Part shown: one piece after another, positions 48,601-61,500 of the stretch
Numbering within the stretch: position 1 is the stretch's first letter
How the letters are laid out: the number at the start of each line of letters is the position of its first letter
Position numbers and translations under genes: made by a program
Assembly (NCBI GenBank): GCA_004335835.1
Contig: RWJK01001821.1
Location: 124,001 to 188,000 of the forward strand
Source of the DNA: Scenedesmus sp. ARA3
Taxonomy: Eukaryota > Chlorophyta > Chlorophyceae > Sphaeropleales > Scenedesmaceae
Direction: 5' to 3'
Length of the DNA: 64,000 nt
Notes under the pieces: generated by a model
The model's input: only the letters and a program-made list of their open reading frames with translations
Told to the model about the DNA's origin: nothing
Database searches by the model: none

Positions 48601-49558
48601 TCCTTGGATGCAGGAGGCTTGGGTGTTGCCGTCGGAGGCTTCTTTGGCGGCTCTTGTGGTGCTATCCTGGGTGGAGGCACAGGAGCCGGAGAGGGGCTTG
48701 GAGGAGGCGATGGCGGCTGCATGCAGCCTGGCGCGCAGGGGTACTTGTGCGGGCAGCCGGAGCAGGGGTTGAAGTAACAGCCGCCCTTGCCCTTCCTGCT
48801 CTTTCCAGAGCAGGGCTGCGGGAAGCTGCAGCCCTTCTTGCTGCAGGGTGGCTTGCCACAGATGACGCCAAATGACGTGATGTAGCTGTCGCAGTCGCCG
48901 CTGCTGCAGGGCGAGCCGCCGAAGAACTTGCTGTCGTGCTTGTCGTGCTTGTCATGTTTGTCATAGTCGCCGCCGCGGCGCCAGGTCTTGCCGTGGATAC
49001 CGATGATCTTCTCATTGTCCTTGCAGGACATCTTGCTCTCCCTGCTGCCCTTGCGGCCATACACGGGCGAGTCGATATACTTGTCATCCTTTTTATCATG
49101 GCTGTGGAAGCACACCCCTTCCACGCCTGCCTCGCTGGCAACTGCAGTGACGCCTTTGAAGCCACCAGCGGAGCCAAATGCAAAGGGCCGGCCTGCTGCC
49201 TTGCCGCCAGCTGGCGCAAGCTTGCTGCCGTCGCTGCACATGACTGATACTTCCTCCACCAGGTTGCCTGATGCTCCTGTGAAAGCTGTGACGTACGTGC
49301 CAGCAGGGCACATGAGCTGGAACGAGTCGCCCACAGAGCTGCCCTGAGCTGGGAAGACACTGGCACCTGGCGCAGGTGCGAGGGTGCAGGCAGAATGGCA
49401 AGAACAAGCAGCACAACACGAACAATCAGCGGGCAGCCGCCGTGTGATTGATGATGACAGCGTGTGTGCCAACACAGCAGCTGTCAACATACTGCACTGC
49501 AACTGCAGCATAAATAGCCTCGGCTGTGGCCTCTTACATACTCGCACCGTTTCATGTG

Positions 49559-49611
<53 letters not shown>

Positions 49612-49661
49612 NNNNNNNNNNNNNNNNNNNNNNNNNNNNNNNNNNNNNNNNNNNNNNNNNN

Positions 49662-49717
<56 letters not shown>

Positions 49718-50208
49718 CTGCTGCGCTCCATTGCTGCTGAATGCTGGTATTGTGTCAGTCAAGCATGTAACTGTAGCTGCTGTGGCACGTAGTGCCCTCA
49801 CCGTACCTTGCTGCAGTGCCTTGACCATAGCTTCAGCTGAGTCTGAGCTGCTCAGACTTGACAGGGCCACTGCAGAAGATAAACCAGCACGAACATCAGT
49901 CTCATTTGCATGAAGGTGACCTTTGACTCAAGTCTGTATGCACATAACTTTAAGCACATAAGTTTACGGAGCGTCAGTACTTGACGGTGCCCAGTGGTGC
50001 AATGCTCAGGGCCCCATGGGTTGGCGCGCTCCCGCCGATCCTGGGCGTACAAAGGCATAAGCGCACAAAGCGCCTAAACATTATGGAATAAACTGTTTCA
50101 TGTATGCTTAAAACAGCGCGCACCTGTATTCTGGCTGCTACCCGACTGTACTGCAACACACAAGCACGCGACCAGCAGCAGGGCCGCAGCCCATGCCCGG
50201 CGTGCCAT
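45640..50208 (-). CDS. Secreted Cys-rich modular protein (GCC2/GCC3-type repeats) with jacalin-like region; probable wall protein
   Basis: Six exons, all joined by phase-1 introns: 50208-50124, 49869-49807, 49366-48572, 48358-48233, 47952-47419 and 47165-45640, giving 1042 residues. It starts with a classic signal peptide (MARRAWAAALLLVACLCVAVQS). Exon 3 has a jacalin-like lectin region (VGDSFQLMCPAGTYVTAF through KIIGIHGKTWRRGG) containing a DKHDKHDKHD repeat. After it come a basic Cys cluster and a Ser/Pro-rich stretch (PPSPPPSPSPAPVPPP) typical of hydroxyproline-rich pherophorins. About 28 modules of 15-17 residues follow, consensus C-x-PGTYS-x6-8-C-xx. The tail is a short Gln-rich coiled coil and a long Ala-rich region. 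An extracellular matrix role is inferred from the signal peptide, the Hyp-type linker and the repeats. The jacalin assignment is moderate. Intron 2 holds an assembly gap. Confidence 0.85.
49562..49715. repeat. Long CTG/CAG array with a 50-base assembly gap
   Basis: CTG repeats occur at 49562-49611 and 49662-49715, with exactly 50 N at 49612-49661. It lies in intron 2 of the Cys-rich protein gene, with CAG in the gene's sense. The true length is unknown. Confidence 0.95.
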
Positions 50209-50998
50209 CCAAGCTAGTTGCAACGCCGGTTACTTGTAGTCTGTTTTGGTCGGTGAATGAAGTCCCGGATTGTTCAGGAGTGCTCTTTCGACGTAGGGGA
50301 GTTTGCGTACTACTGCATCGGCCCCAAGCTGCAAAGCCACATACGGCAGCACTCGGGTCAGGTATGATAGTCTACAAAAACACAAAACAGCTGAAAGCAT
50401 GTAATTGCTGCTCACACGCCGTGTTGTGCTTGGCGCGAAACGGGCGGTTTTCGTGTTCTATCAATCGGTCCCACACAAGCAACACATTAGTACGGCTGCG
50501 AACACCGCAGAACATGATTCAGCTTGTATACATAATCCGACGTGCCTACAAACGTGGCGAGCAGGCAAGTCGACGCAGCTCATCAAATCAGGCAAGCGTA
50601 ACCCATGGCACGCGGCTGGGCCCAGCCACCACACTAGCTACAGGTAAGCAGCACACACTTTACGATCAAGTGGTTGCACAGGCTATCGGAACAATCAGCA
50701 TTGAATGCGTCACATGACACATATGTGCCACAGACATGCAGGGATGCCACAACCATGATGCTGCAGTGTGTCTGAGACGTGCTGATAACTTCCAACCTGC
50801 CGTAAAAAAAGGGTTACAATGTGCATGCAGGTCATACATTACAAGCACAAGCGTGATGCAACATGACTTGCCGTGCCGTTTCCTTTTACAGTGGAGTGGC
50901 ACTGCCCACAACATCTGGCACCTCCAGCTGGGGCTTCACATTCGTCGAAGCACTGACTCAACAAGCACCCTCAGCGGCTGCAGATTGGTCAAACTTGC
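50209..50998. other. Intergenic between two minus-strand genes
   Basis: It holds the promoter of the Cys-rich protein gene and the 3' untranslated part of the UlaG-like gene. A TGTAA on the minus strand near 50815, about 185 bp past the UlaG-like stop, could be the chlorophycean polyadenylation signal. Confidence 0.35.
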
Positions 50999-53408
50999 TC
51001 AAAGTGCCAGCGCTAGCGACTCTCCTGGTGGTGCTGGGTACTCCAGCTTTGTCCCTGACAGACCTGCACATGCATAGGAAACCATGAGCCAAGATGTCAG
51101 CTGTCAACCATACACGCATCGCCGTGTGTCTGAATACCACGCAACACTGCAAGGTGCGAAAGGGGACAGCGCAGTTGCCAGCGCTATCCTGCATGGCAAG
51201 GATACACGCCTATCTCCATCCCATGCCAGTGACGAGCTGCAGCAACCACTGCCCGCGGCACCTAATTTACTCAAAGCCAGCTGCAGCACTAGGAGCACCC
51301 CCGCAAACGCCACACCTACCTGCAGCCGCCAGCTGCTGCCGCACATCTGCTGCCAGGGAGCTGCCGCGCACTGACATGAGTGTGGTGAGCTTGCCCTCCT
51401 GGTCCAGGTCAGCATTGAGCAGCGGCACCAGCACCTTAGGCTGCAGCAGCTTCAGCAGCTTCAGCAGGTCAGTGTCACCCTTCAGCAGCGGGTACCTGCA
51501 GCAGCGATGCAGCAGCATCGCGAAGCAGCAACGCAGCAATTCAGAAGGATGCATGGACGGCAGAAGGAAGGGCTTGGTTAGCATGATGACATGTTTAAGA
51601 TGTGATAGGTGAGCAGCGCAGGGAAGGGAAGCGCCAGCCGCACGGTACAGGTTCACAGGAACGCGTGTTGCGTGCAAGCCATCAGCGGTGTGAGAGGCTC
51701 TCTGTTGCTGCTACAGCAAGTCTGCTTTCACGTCAACGTGTTGTCAGGTCCAGTTTGCAGTGAACTCGGTCAGTGTTCCCCGACCTGGGGCACTACTTGC
51801 ATCAGCACATGCATGCAAGCTGCATGCGAAACAGCACTGCACGCTGCACTCACCCAGCCAGCAGCACGCTCTGCACAGGCGACACCACCACATCCACAGG
51901 CCCCACGCCTGCCAGCGAGGATGCATCAAAGTCGCAGTGCGGCTCGTAGTACAGGCTGGCAGGCGTCTCCACGCCCAGTTCCTGCAAGCCGACGCAGCAG
52001 CAATAGCCATCGCGCAAGACGCAAGCACACCGTGAGTGAGCAGCAGCGCAGCGCTGGCTGACCAGCTAGCCGCACTTCAAAAGGCTGCGCCTCAACAGCT
52101 GGGTGCCGGACCCATCAGCACCTGTCAGCACTGCAACTGCTGCACAAACAGGCATCGCCACAGCGTCAAACCTCGCATGCACACACACTGCACTGCTCCC
52201 TGCTAATGCCTGATGCTGCAGGCGCATCAACGTGCCCACCTGTACTGTACTCCTGTTCCCCTAAAGCATCACTGCTGTTGGCCGTGCCTGGATGGTCAAA
52301 GCCCCACTCTTTTGCCTCACTCACCCGCAGTGCATAGCCGTTCTGGCGGGCAGACCAAGGAGGCCCCACCAGCGCCCCTGCTGTGGCTCGCAACTGCAGC
52401 TTGCCCCCACACAGCGGCATGCTCTGCCCTGGGCTGATAGTGGTCAGCGACTTGAAGCCAAGTGGCTTTATGCGCTCCGCTGCTTCTGGCTGCGCAATGA
52501 TGGGGATGTCTCGCGGCATGGCTTCTAGCGTGGGCATGTGTGTGTGGTCGTCCACCCACTGCCGGAAGGGTGTTATGCACAGTGGCAGGACAGCAGAAAG
52601 GGTGCCAGGTCATGAAAATTGAGACAGCGCAAAAAATCAAGCTGCTTGCCATGTGTGGCATGTTGTCCTGCAAGCTGCTATGCACCCCTTCCTCGCCATA
52701 TTGCTCCAGTGGAGCAGTCGCAGCTGCTGCCCTGCGCAGCTGCTGCACTGCTCACTCACCTGAGTGATGAGCACCACATCGGTGTCTGATGCAACCTCCC
52801 GTACGTCTATCTGCACGCCGCTGCCGCCTCCAAACCCGCGCTTTTTGCCGGTGTATAGCCAGCCTTGCTCAAAGAATGAGAGGTCCCCAACCAGCCACGG
52901 GTCCACCAGAACACGAGCTCCTGCAGAGACATCAGGTGCACATCAAACAACAGCAGCGTCTGATGCAGTTGCAGTGGTTCCGATGCAAGCAGTCACTGCT
53001 GCGGTGAATGTCAAAGCCAGCAAAGCATGGGCGGCGCTGCTGCCCTGCTCATAACACGACGTTGTGCGTACCTGAGTTGTTGAACTTCACCCAGAAGCAG
53101 TTGCCCTCATAACTGACGTAAGTGATGCCGTGGTGGAAGGTTTTCTGCCCGCTGCTGCCATCACCGCTGCTGCTGGCCACTTCTGCTGCTTGTGAAGGCT
53201 GTGCTTGTGCTGCCACGCGTATGCTGCGCCTGCTAGTGCTGGGGCATGCCCTGCGACAGCAAGTGGAGGTGGCTCTTGCGTAATTGTGGCCAGTACAACA
53301 TGACTGGATCAGGATGCTTTCAGGGCCATACTGCTGCTTGGTGCAAACAGCACTTGCAACACAGCTGCTGCAGCATACATCACAGGGCACTACAGATGCG
53401 CCGCACAT
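50999..53408 (-). CDS. Plastid-targeted metallo-beta-lactamase-fold protein (UlaG-like)
   Basis: The exons are 53408-53072, 52920-52760, 52558-52325, 51981-51854, 51495-51320 and 51063-50999, phase-consistent for 366 residues. The first 70 residues are Ser/Arg/Ala-rich (CPSTSRRSIRVAAQAQ) and look like a chloroplast transit peptide. The core opens GITYVSYEGNCFWVKFNNSG, RVLVDPWLVGDLSF. It has the metal-binding-type motif DDHTHMPTLEAMP, the AQPEAAERIKPLGF strand, PGQSMPL, a second ligand region YYEPHCDFD, and PKVLVPLLNADLDQEG near the end. This is the order of the L-ascorbate-6-phosphate-lactonase-like branch of MBL-fold proteins found in plastids of plants and algae, whose substrate is not established. 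The leading His of the usual HxHxDH is absent (WVDDHTH), as I recall from plant homologues. The ATG was chosen to match phase; an upstream start is possible. Confidence 0.8.
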
Positions 53409-54619
53409 GTTGTGCTGGCCACTGCAGAGCAACACTACCTGGGTGACCCAGACCACACAACCCCCAAAGGTCACCTGACTGGATTCCAACCAGCACTCCG
53501 CCCTGCAGGCGCTGTTGGCAAGTTGCAGCGCCGAGCAAACATGGTAGTGATGGTTGCAAGGCTCCTGGGACTTGCTGTGTGGGTGGGTAGGCTGGGATGA
53601 TAACGTGACGGTGACCCGCTGAAGATGGAACAGAAGCAATAAGTATTAGTTGATTGGTATCAGCTGAACGCGCTGTTGCTGCGAACGTTGAGGATTGCCA
53701 GCAGGTGAATGAGCCAGGGCTATGATAGGCGACGCAAGCAACGTCCGAAAACTGCAGCGACACTAAGTTCACCGGTTGATTGTGCTTTCGATGAAAATCA
53801 GTGGTTTGCGAGGGGTGACACACCACAAGGTTTCAACGCGAGTTCTGTTGAACACTGCACTCTTGTGCAATCACACGAAACACATAGTTCTGACTGGTAA
53901 GGTTAGTGGTACGTTTGAGATAAGCCAGTGATCGGACCGATCTGCGACTACTGCTGAGGTGTGCAGGGGCCTGCGTGTGCACGACAAACAACAGGCGCAT
54001 TCGCCCTCGTTTCATGCTTAAGCTTTGAGGTTGACTTGGGTATTGTCGTGGTCACGGCTAACTGGCGGGGACCCTGAGCTTCTGCCTGATCAGGCCCTTA
54101 CTGTATTGCTTGCAGATCACACCACACAAAAATGGAGCCAGCACCAGCAAACCCCCTGGTGCATCTTCAGAATGCGGCAGGCCAGTTTCAACGGACACTG
54201 AGCAATGCCTTCTCAGCACACAAGTGAGTAAGGCATCAGCTGATAGCTCGGCCAGTGCAGGCCACGCACAGTACAACTCCAACATGCTGTGGCATCTGCA
54301 TGGTGTAGCATCAATGTTAGCTGTTGTGTGTGCATAAGCGTATTCATAGGGATGTTGTTCAGCTGACTTGCCCTTGGTCAATCCCCAACACAGACGTAAA
54401 GCATTTCACTCCAGCAGCTGTGGAGTCTACGACGCACTCTGTCGCAGCCGTTGCTGTCATGCAGCAATGTGCATTTCACCCTTCACAGCGCATATGCTTG
54501 CACAAAACTGCTGCACTGCACCTCTCCATCGCAACCATATGCAAACATCTCTGCTCAGTGGACTGTCCCCACTCACAAGTTGGCAGCAGCACCGTCCCAT
54601 CCACCACGTGTACCCTGTA
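53409..54619. promoter_or_regulatory. Divergent intergenic region
   Basis: 1.2 kb separate the UlaG-like start (minus) and the YLMG start (plus), if both chosen starts are right. Either gene may have an additional 5' exon here; the YLMG frame stays open back to 54368. No other gene is visible. Confidence 0.35.
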
Positions 54620-55218
54620 ATGGGCCCTGCTGCACCTCTTGGTTCACTCCTGACAGACTCACAACTGCTGCTGTGCAGGCCGCAGCGCGTGCTCAAGCAG
54701 CGCCTGCTGAGCGCGCGCGCTGCACCCAAGCGTGTGCGCTTTGCGCCGCCCATGGCTGCCATCATCCCTGGTGACACTGTGGTGGAGCAGGTGTTCACAA
54801 CAGGCATCCAAAACTTCCTGTGAGTGCTGTGTGTGGTGGAGTGGTGCGTGAACTTCCAATGATAGCAAGTAGATAGGCCTGCCTGCCGCAGAAAGCACGC
54901 ATGTGTGCGACAGACAGGGTGTTGCTGATAGCGGAGTCTTTGCGGAAGCACCTGGCAGCTTCTGGGGCAGTGCTGCATTGCATGGTGCTGCAGCATGCTC
55001 TGCTGTGAGGGAGTGCAGCAAACACTGCCCGACGCCACGAACAACATTGCAGCACATTCTGCTGAGGCGCTGGTGGGGTGTTGCCATGCGCAGCGGTCCA
55101 GCAGCAACCAGCATGCATGCCTTGCACAGCCTGTGACTGCTGCAATGGGTGGCACTTGAGCCGCCTGCTAGCGCTGCATGTATGTACCACACCACTTGGG
55201 CTGAGCATGCTCTGTGAG

Positions 55219-55257
<39 letters not shown>

Positions 55258-56134
55258 GTGTCCTTCAGGGGGCTGTACAACACTGCGCTGGTAGTGCGCC
55301 TCGTGTTGACGTGGTTCCCTGAGCCACCCGCTTTCATCGTCGGACCACTTTCGTGAGTCATAGGAGCCCTGCTTGCAGCCCGCTTGTGTTGATCACGTGG
55401 ATAAGCCCGACCAGCAGGTGCTGCTGGCCAGAGGTAGCTTGTACTATCATCTATGCCTCTCCCTCCTCTTAATGTGTCGTCCGCTTGCGCCTTGCCGCCC
55501 TCCTGCAGCACGCTGTGCGACCCCTACCTCAACCTGTTCCGCGGCATCATCCCTCCGCTGGGAGGCACGCTGGACTTCTCACCCATCCTGGCCTTTGTGC
55601 TGCTGAGCGTGAGTCGCTGCTGCTGCTGCTGTTGCTGGACGGCTGCTGCAGCGTATGCCTGAGATGCTGCCTGCTGATGCTGCTGCTACCGCCGCAATGC
55701 TGATGGGCCAGATAAAGAGTGTGTTGATGCCTGCCCTGTGCAAGGTGATCCCATGCATGCCTTTTATGGTTTTTGTCCGGCTGCTGATGCTGTAGCCGTG
55801 CGGTGACCAGCATGTTTCATATACATGAACAGACCTTACCCAGCGCTCTCAGCCTGGTCCTGCTGCTGTTATGCTCCTGACGTCAAGCTTCCGGCCACCT
55901 GGTTTGCTGCTTGTCATGCTGCAGGTGTTCACCAACACTGCGGCCGCCCTGCCCTGTGAGTTGGCGCCGGATGATGAGGCAGCGGCAGCATCAGCAGCTG
56001 CGCGCAAGAGCAGCAGCAGACCCATCATTGACTGGCTGCCAGCCAGCAAGTATCAGGTGGCCTGGGCGCAGCGCGTGATGGGCGCCAAGCAGCGGCAGCA
56101 GCAGGAGGGGCCGGCCAGCGGCGCCAGTGCGTGA
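54620..56134 (+). CDS. YLMG: YggT/YLMG family membrane protein, plastid
   Basis: The exons are 54620-54819, 55269-55352, 55509-55608 and 55925-56134, in phase for 197 residues. YggT proteins are small membrane proteins; plant YLMG1 acts in thylakoid/nucleoid organisation and related proteins help cytochrome b6 maturation. The N-terminal 50 residues are Arg/Leu/Ala-rich and suit a plastid transit peptide. The family core is clear: YNTALVVRLVLTWFPEPP, LCDPYLNLFRGIIPPLGGTLDFSPILAF, with two membrane segments (about residues 68-85 and the VLLSVFTNTAAAL region). The C-terminus is a soluble tail rich in Ala, Lys and Gln. The frame is open back to an ATG at 54368, so the start is uncertain. Intron 1 ends in a CTG array (55221-55256) just before the acceptor. 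Confidence 0.85.
55221..55256 (+). repeat. CTG array before the YLMG exon 2 acceptor
   Basis: Twelve CTG units in the sense strand lie about 10 bp before the acceptor at 55268. Confidence 0.9.
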
Positions 56135-58579
56135 GGAGCCGGCAGGCATGATCATGAGCTTCAAAGTGGCAGCAGTGTATAGCTCAGGGAAAGCACCCGC
56201 TAGCCCTCCTCCTTTGCGGACTAATGGGCTGATCAGTGGTGGTCAATTGTGCTGGCAGGCCTAAGCTGCTGATGCTGCTGGCAACCTGGAGTTGAATGTG
56301 ACAGTAATAGGCACGCCTTCACTAGTGGGTGATAGTATGAGCAGGTTGCATGTTTGGTGCAACTGAATTTGCAGCTTGTGAGGGTGCTGGTGCCAGAGCA
56401 CCTGTGCATCCGATGCAAACACCAAACTGAGTCAGTTTGTGCAGAGCATATGGTCGAGTGCAATGGCACGTGCCGCAGCTGACGTCGCGCAATGCGGCAT
56501 TGCTAACATTTTCATAGCCCAAGGGACACGTCATGGCATTTACGTCGTGTTCCAAAGTTGTTGCGAGTGCAGCTTGTTGATGGCCTGGCACAAGTGACGG
56601 CACACTGCGGTGGCAGCACTGCTGGTGGCACCAGTATGGTGACCCTACACTGCTACAGCCATGGGTCGACGTGGTAACGGCATTACACCCCTGCTGCCGG
56701 CATGCTTGTAACTTGGCCTTGTGCAAGCCTGCACGGCTTCCACCAGACACCAACCATCAAGCTCACGTGCCTGCTCTCCAGCACGTTTGAAAAACTTAAC
56801 CGGCTGCACGCCAAAGCAACGCCCTAGCATCAACCACCAACTGATCATGAGTGGCCGATGCCATCAGCAGCCACAAGCGTACAAGCCGCCAAGTGTGAGC
56901 TCAAACAAGCCCATGGGCCAAGTGCTGCCGATCATCTGAGCACCTTCCGCTGGCCGTGCTTCACTGCACTGCCCACTGAGCATCACATGCTGCAGGTCAT
57001 ACCAGTACCATCACACCAGCAAAGAGCTCTGCCGCAAAGCGTGCGGCACAGGCAAGGACCTTTGCTGGTTCAGAACACGCCACCCTCTTTGCACACCAAC
57101 ACAAGCAGCCAAACCTATCCTTACCACCAGGTAACACCACACAGAGAATGAACAGTGATTGTCTGACATGGGACGCAGGGCCCGGGTGCCCTGGAAAGCC
57201 ACCCCCGGCCTGCGACCCGTAATAAACACAATTCACAGCACTAGCAGATGCCACATAAGACATGAACAGCACCGATCTCGTGCTGCTAGTCTTCAGCAGC
57301 TACTGCCAGCTGGCATCCTCTGCTGCTGTGACAGCACCAACACAGGCGGCCTTCGCCAAACGTCCCTGAAGGTGTTTGAAGCTGGTAAGATCATTGTGCT
57401 TGTGCTGCTCATAATGACGAACACAATGCACACAGATACAAGGAAACTGTAAGGAACAAAAAGTAACCACAAGCACATGACATACATCTGCAGTAGCAGC
57501 CGAAGGAAGCTGCATGCATTTGCGTGGCCAAAAAAACCTGCAGAACTTGGCAGACAGAACAAACCAGCTATGGGCAAACTGTGTCTGTTATTGGGATCGT
57601 AACACACCATGCGTAACAAGGCCTCCAGGAGCATATTGCTCCTGCACAGCCAACTGAGCAAAGATCAACACCTTTTGACCACACAACATGGCTGGCACAC
57701 TGCAGCGCTGCTACAACAAGCAAGAGCTCGAGGTGCAGCAGCAGCAGCAGCCATTTGATTGCATGCAGACACCTGCGCTCTCCGCGTAGCATGCTGCACT
57801 CAAGGAATGCGTGAAGGCTGATCGGCACGAGCGACAGGGCCAAAAAGCAAAACACACGCGCTGTAGCGAGTCACACATCAGGCACGCCTTGACAGCTGCT
57901 GTGTGCTTGATGCAGCTGGGTCTGCTGTCTCGGATGCGCTAGCAGGATTCTTCAGCCAGTACCAGGTGGCTCTACACAGCCATGCCATTTAGCACTCCCG
58001 CTCACTGCAACACACATAACAGCACAAGCAATGCAGCGCAACGCGACACTACCGTACAGCAGTGCTCGCTGGTACTCTCGGCACTTTGCCTGACTCCCTA
58101 ATGACCAAACCGCTGCTGCATCTGCTGACCGACTGTTAGAAAGCCGTCCCACCATTGTGCCCTCTTCGCTCTGCACACAGGGTTTGGCACTCCACAAGCA
58201 CTCTTCAGTCAAGCACAGACCAGTTCACCATGCATCTGCGAGGCGGGTCCTGCAGCTGCCAGCACGTGGATGACTTCTGCCACCATCACTGCCAGCAATA
58301 CCACCCGCCAAAGCTAGCAGACCAAGCTACACCAGGTGTAAAGCTGCGCACATGGACACTGCGTCCCACCTGCACTCCAAACGCTTGAGGCAAGCCACCT
58401 GCCAAAACTGGCTGCCACCTGCTGCATTCCTCCTGCCCTGCAATCCGCAAGCTCAAGCCCAAAAAGGAACAACCCGCAAGCCACAGGCTGTACACCACAC
58501 CAGCCCTGCTGATCCTCGTCGCAGTGCTTCCACTCCACTCAAGAAACAATGCAGCTGCTGCTACAACACGCCCGAGGCC
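56135..58579. other. 2.4 kb between converging genes, no supported gene
   Basis: The YLMG and desaturase genes point towards each other here. A minus-strand stretch at 56848-56720 (QPVKFFKRAGEQARELDGW) looks somewhat protein-like but is isolated and unassigned. A short CAG run lies at 57737-57751. Nothing else is recognisable. Confidence 0.4.
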
Positions 58580-61500
58580 TCACAGCCGTGCCAGCTGCTG
58601 CGCAGCCACGCCGCGTGCGGGCGTCTGGTCTGCCTCTCCCACCTGCTGCATGAACTTGGAGAAACGTGACAGGATCTCGGGCAGCGTGGGGTAGTGCGCA
58701 TACTGGATGCCGCGCTTGGCGCACTCGTCCGCAACGATCTTGGAGATGGCGGGGTAGTGCATGAAGGAGATGGCGGGGAACAGGTGGTGCTCGATCTGCA
58801 GCAGCAGCGCAGGTGGGAGGACGCGCTGTGAGCGAATGTAAAGTTATTGCAGATAGCGGCAGAAAGGCAGGCGATGCATTGGATGCAGGCGGTGGCAGGC
58901 AAACAACAGTGACTAGCTGACGCTGAATGATAATCTGCAAATTCCCAGCAATGGTGCTACACGATGCCAGCTGTTGCTGCAGCTGCGTGTTGTGAGCAAA
59001 CACAACAATAATTCAGCCATGCCTTTGAAGGAAGCATGTGGTGCGCACCTGCAGGTTGAGGCCTCCGGTGAAGAAGTTGCCGATCACGCCGCCCCAGTTG
59101 GCGCTGGTGAGCACCTGCTGCACGCCCCAGTCGCGCTCATCAATCTCTTCGTCAAGGGTAGCCTGCGGGGCAGCGGCAGTTAGCAAGCCCATGTGTGTCA
59201 GCTACATAGATACCACCAACCGCCCAGAAGCAGGCAGCATACGCAATGCCTCGGTGAATCTGGACACGCATCACTTACACTGCAAATTGACAAACACGCA
59301 CCTGTGTGGGGCCCTCCTGCAGCGGCTTGCTCTCAGGCACGTTGTGGCTCACAGCAAACGTTGCCGACAGCACGATGGACTGCGTCAGCGTGTACGCGGC
59401 AGCGCCGATCAGTGCAGCCTGGGGGCCATGCAGCAGCAGCGGGATGCCAGCCAGCAGCGTGTAGTGTGCCACCTTGCCTAGCAGCACGGTGTTCTTCTCC
59501 TGCTGGTCTGCGCCGTACAGCGTGGCTCCTGCTGTCCTGTTGGTAAGCAGCGCGTTGATGTCGCCGTACTGCACAGGTATGGCAGGAACAGCAACAAAAG
59601 ACACCCCCGGTGATGTGAAGTCAGCGAAAGAAACTACGGGCGGCTGCATGTTTGCGCGCCACACATTAGCAAAGGTGCAGGGTGCAACTGATACAAACCT
59701 CTTGGATCCTCTGCGTGTGGGGTCGCCGTGCTCGACAGCGGGCACAGCGTTTGGTGGTGCTCCTGTTTGCTGCCACGCCATGCACGTCAAGCTGCAAGCG
59801 TATACTGCTGCAGCCACTGCTGGTGCTGCTGCCAGAATACAGTCTACTTCTTGCCCTCGCCCCACCTGGAAGGCCAGCTGCAGGAAGGGGAAGGCCATCC
59901 ACATGTAGATGTGCTGGTACTTGTGGTACCACTTGCGCGGCAGCCGCGCGTCAAAGCGCAGCAGCGGGAAGGCTGAGAACACGTCCTCATCAAAGGCCTC
60001 ATCGTTGCAGTGGATGTGGTGGGACACCTGCGGGGCAGTTCGACATGCGTGGCGATGGGATACGGTCTCACTGTACGATACGGCATGTTAGCAGAACAGT
60101 TGTGCAGGGTAGAACCCGCTTGAGTGTATGTAAGACCGATTCTGGCTGAGCAGTACAACCGTTGGGGCAACTTGCAGGACAACGCTAAGGCACAGCTGGA
60201 AGATGCGTGTTTGCCTTGAAAGTGCTTCCCTGCCCATATACAACACGAAAGGCACACCATACTGCAATTGCAGCTGTTCACCACTCTGACGTCTGCCACC
60301 TATCGCTACACCCATATGCTGGCTGGCTAGCGCCTCACCTGGTGATGGTAGCGCCACATGAGGCTGGAGCCGCCGATAAGATCATCACACAGCCCCATCG
60401 CCTTGTTCACCCACGTGTTGGTGGACATCGCGCCGTGGTTGCCGCAGTGCTGCACTGTCAGGCCGATCCACGCGCCCGCCAGGCCTAGCAGCGTGCCAGT
60501 CAGCAGGTTGGCGTCCCAGCAGTACAGGCCATAGGCGGCCACTGCATAGCCCAGGATGGCTGCTGCTGCGAGCTCGCTGCCGCTGCGGTGCGCGCCCTTG
60601 ATCTCAGTGCCCTTGAAGATCTCTGCCCTCACACGCTGCCTGATGGTGTTGTAGAGGTCGCTGTCGTTGGGGTATGGTGCCCTGCGGGTGTGCAGCAGCA
60701 GCGCGTGCGGCAACATTGCGTGTGCAGGCGTTCATGTGCCTCAGCTGCCTGCATCACCACGGTTATGCATCTGACAGATGCTGCAGTGAACATATGTGCT
60801 GCCGTATGCTTTGCAGGTGCAAGTCATGCTTCCTGCAAGCACAGTGCTGCAAGGCTTTGTGTCAAGAGGCAATCACGCGACATCCGGCACAACTGTGCCA
60901 GCATTTGAATGCTCCGTGCGTACACTCCGTACGCCTACTGCAGCTGCTGTGCTGCGCCCACCTTGGCACTGCATCCACAGGGAAGTCCGCCAGCACTGGC
61001 AGGCGCTTCAGGTGTCCCACAGCAACCTCTGGCCGCAGGTGGTAGCTTTCAAACAGAGCGGTGCAGTCGCGCCCAATAGCCAGCTGGATGAGCCAGTTCC
61101 CTGCAGGATGCCTGTCGATGAAGCTGGTGAGGTCATATGCCACGCCGCGGTACACCGTCCACTGCATGGCCGTTGCCAATGTTGTGTGGATGTGTCCGAG
61201 GCAGCAAGGTTTGACCAAGATTGACCAGGATGATACGGCAAGCAGTAAGCGGCAGGAGCAGCGCGCGGGTGCGTGGGCAGCGGGCAAGGTTGGCTGGGCC
61301 TGGGCTCTTGCAAGGAAATGCACTGAGCAGGTTGCAGCAGAATACAGGCTGCTCGCTGCTGTGCACGTGGGCATATGCTGTGCTCTGCTAGGTACTCCAG
61401 TGTCTTGCGGTGCAAATGCCACTGCTGGTGGTCACGGCAACCAATGCCAGCACAGCTGCTTCTGCTGTGTGGTGCGTTGCTGCACATACATCACCACCAC

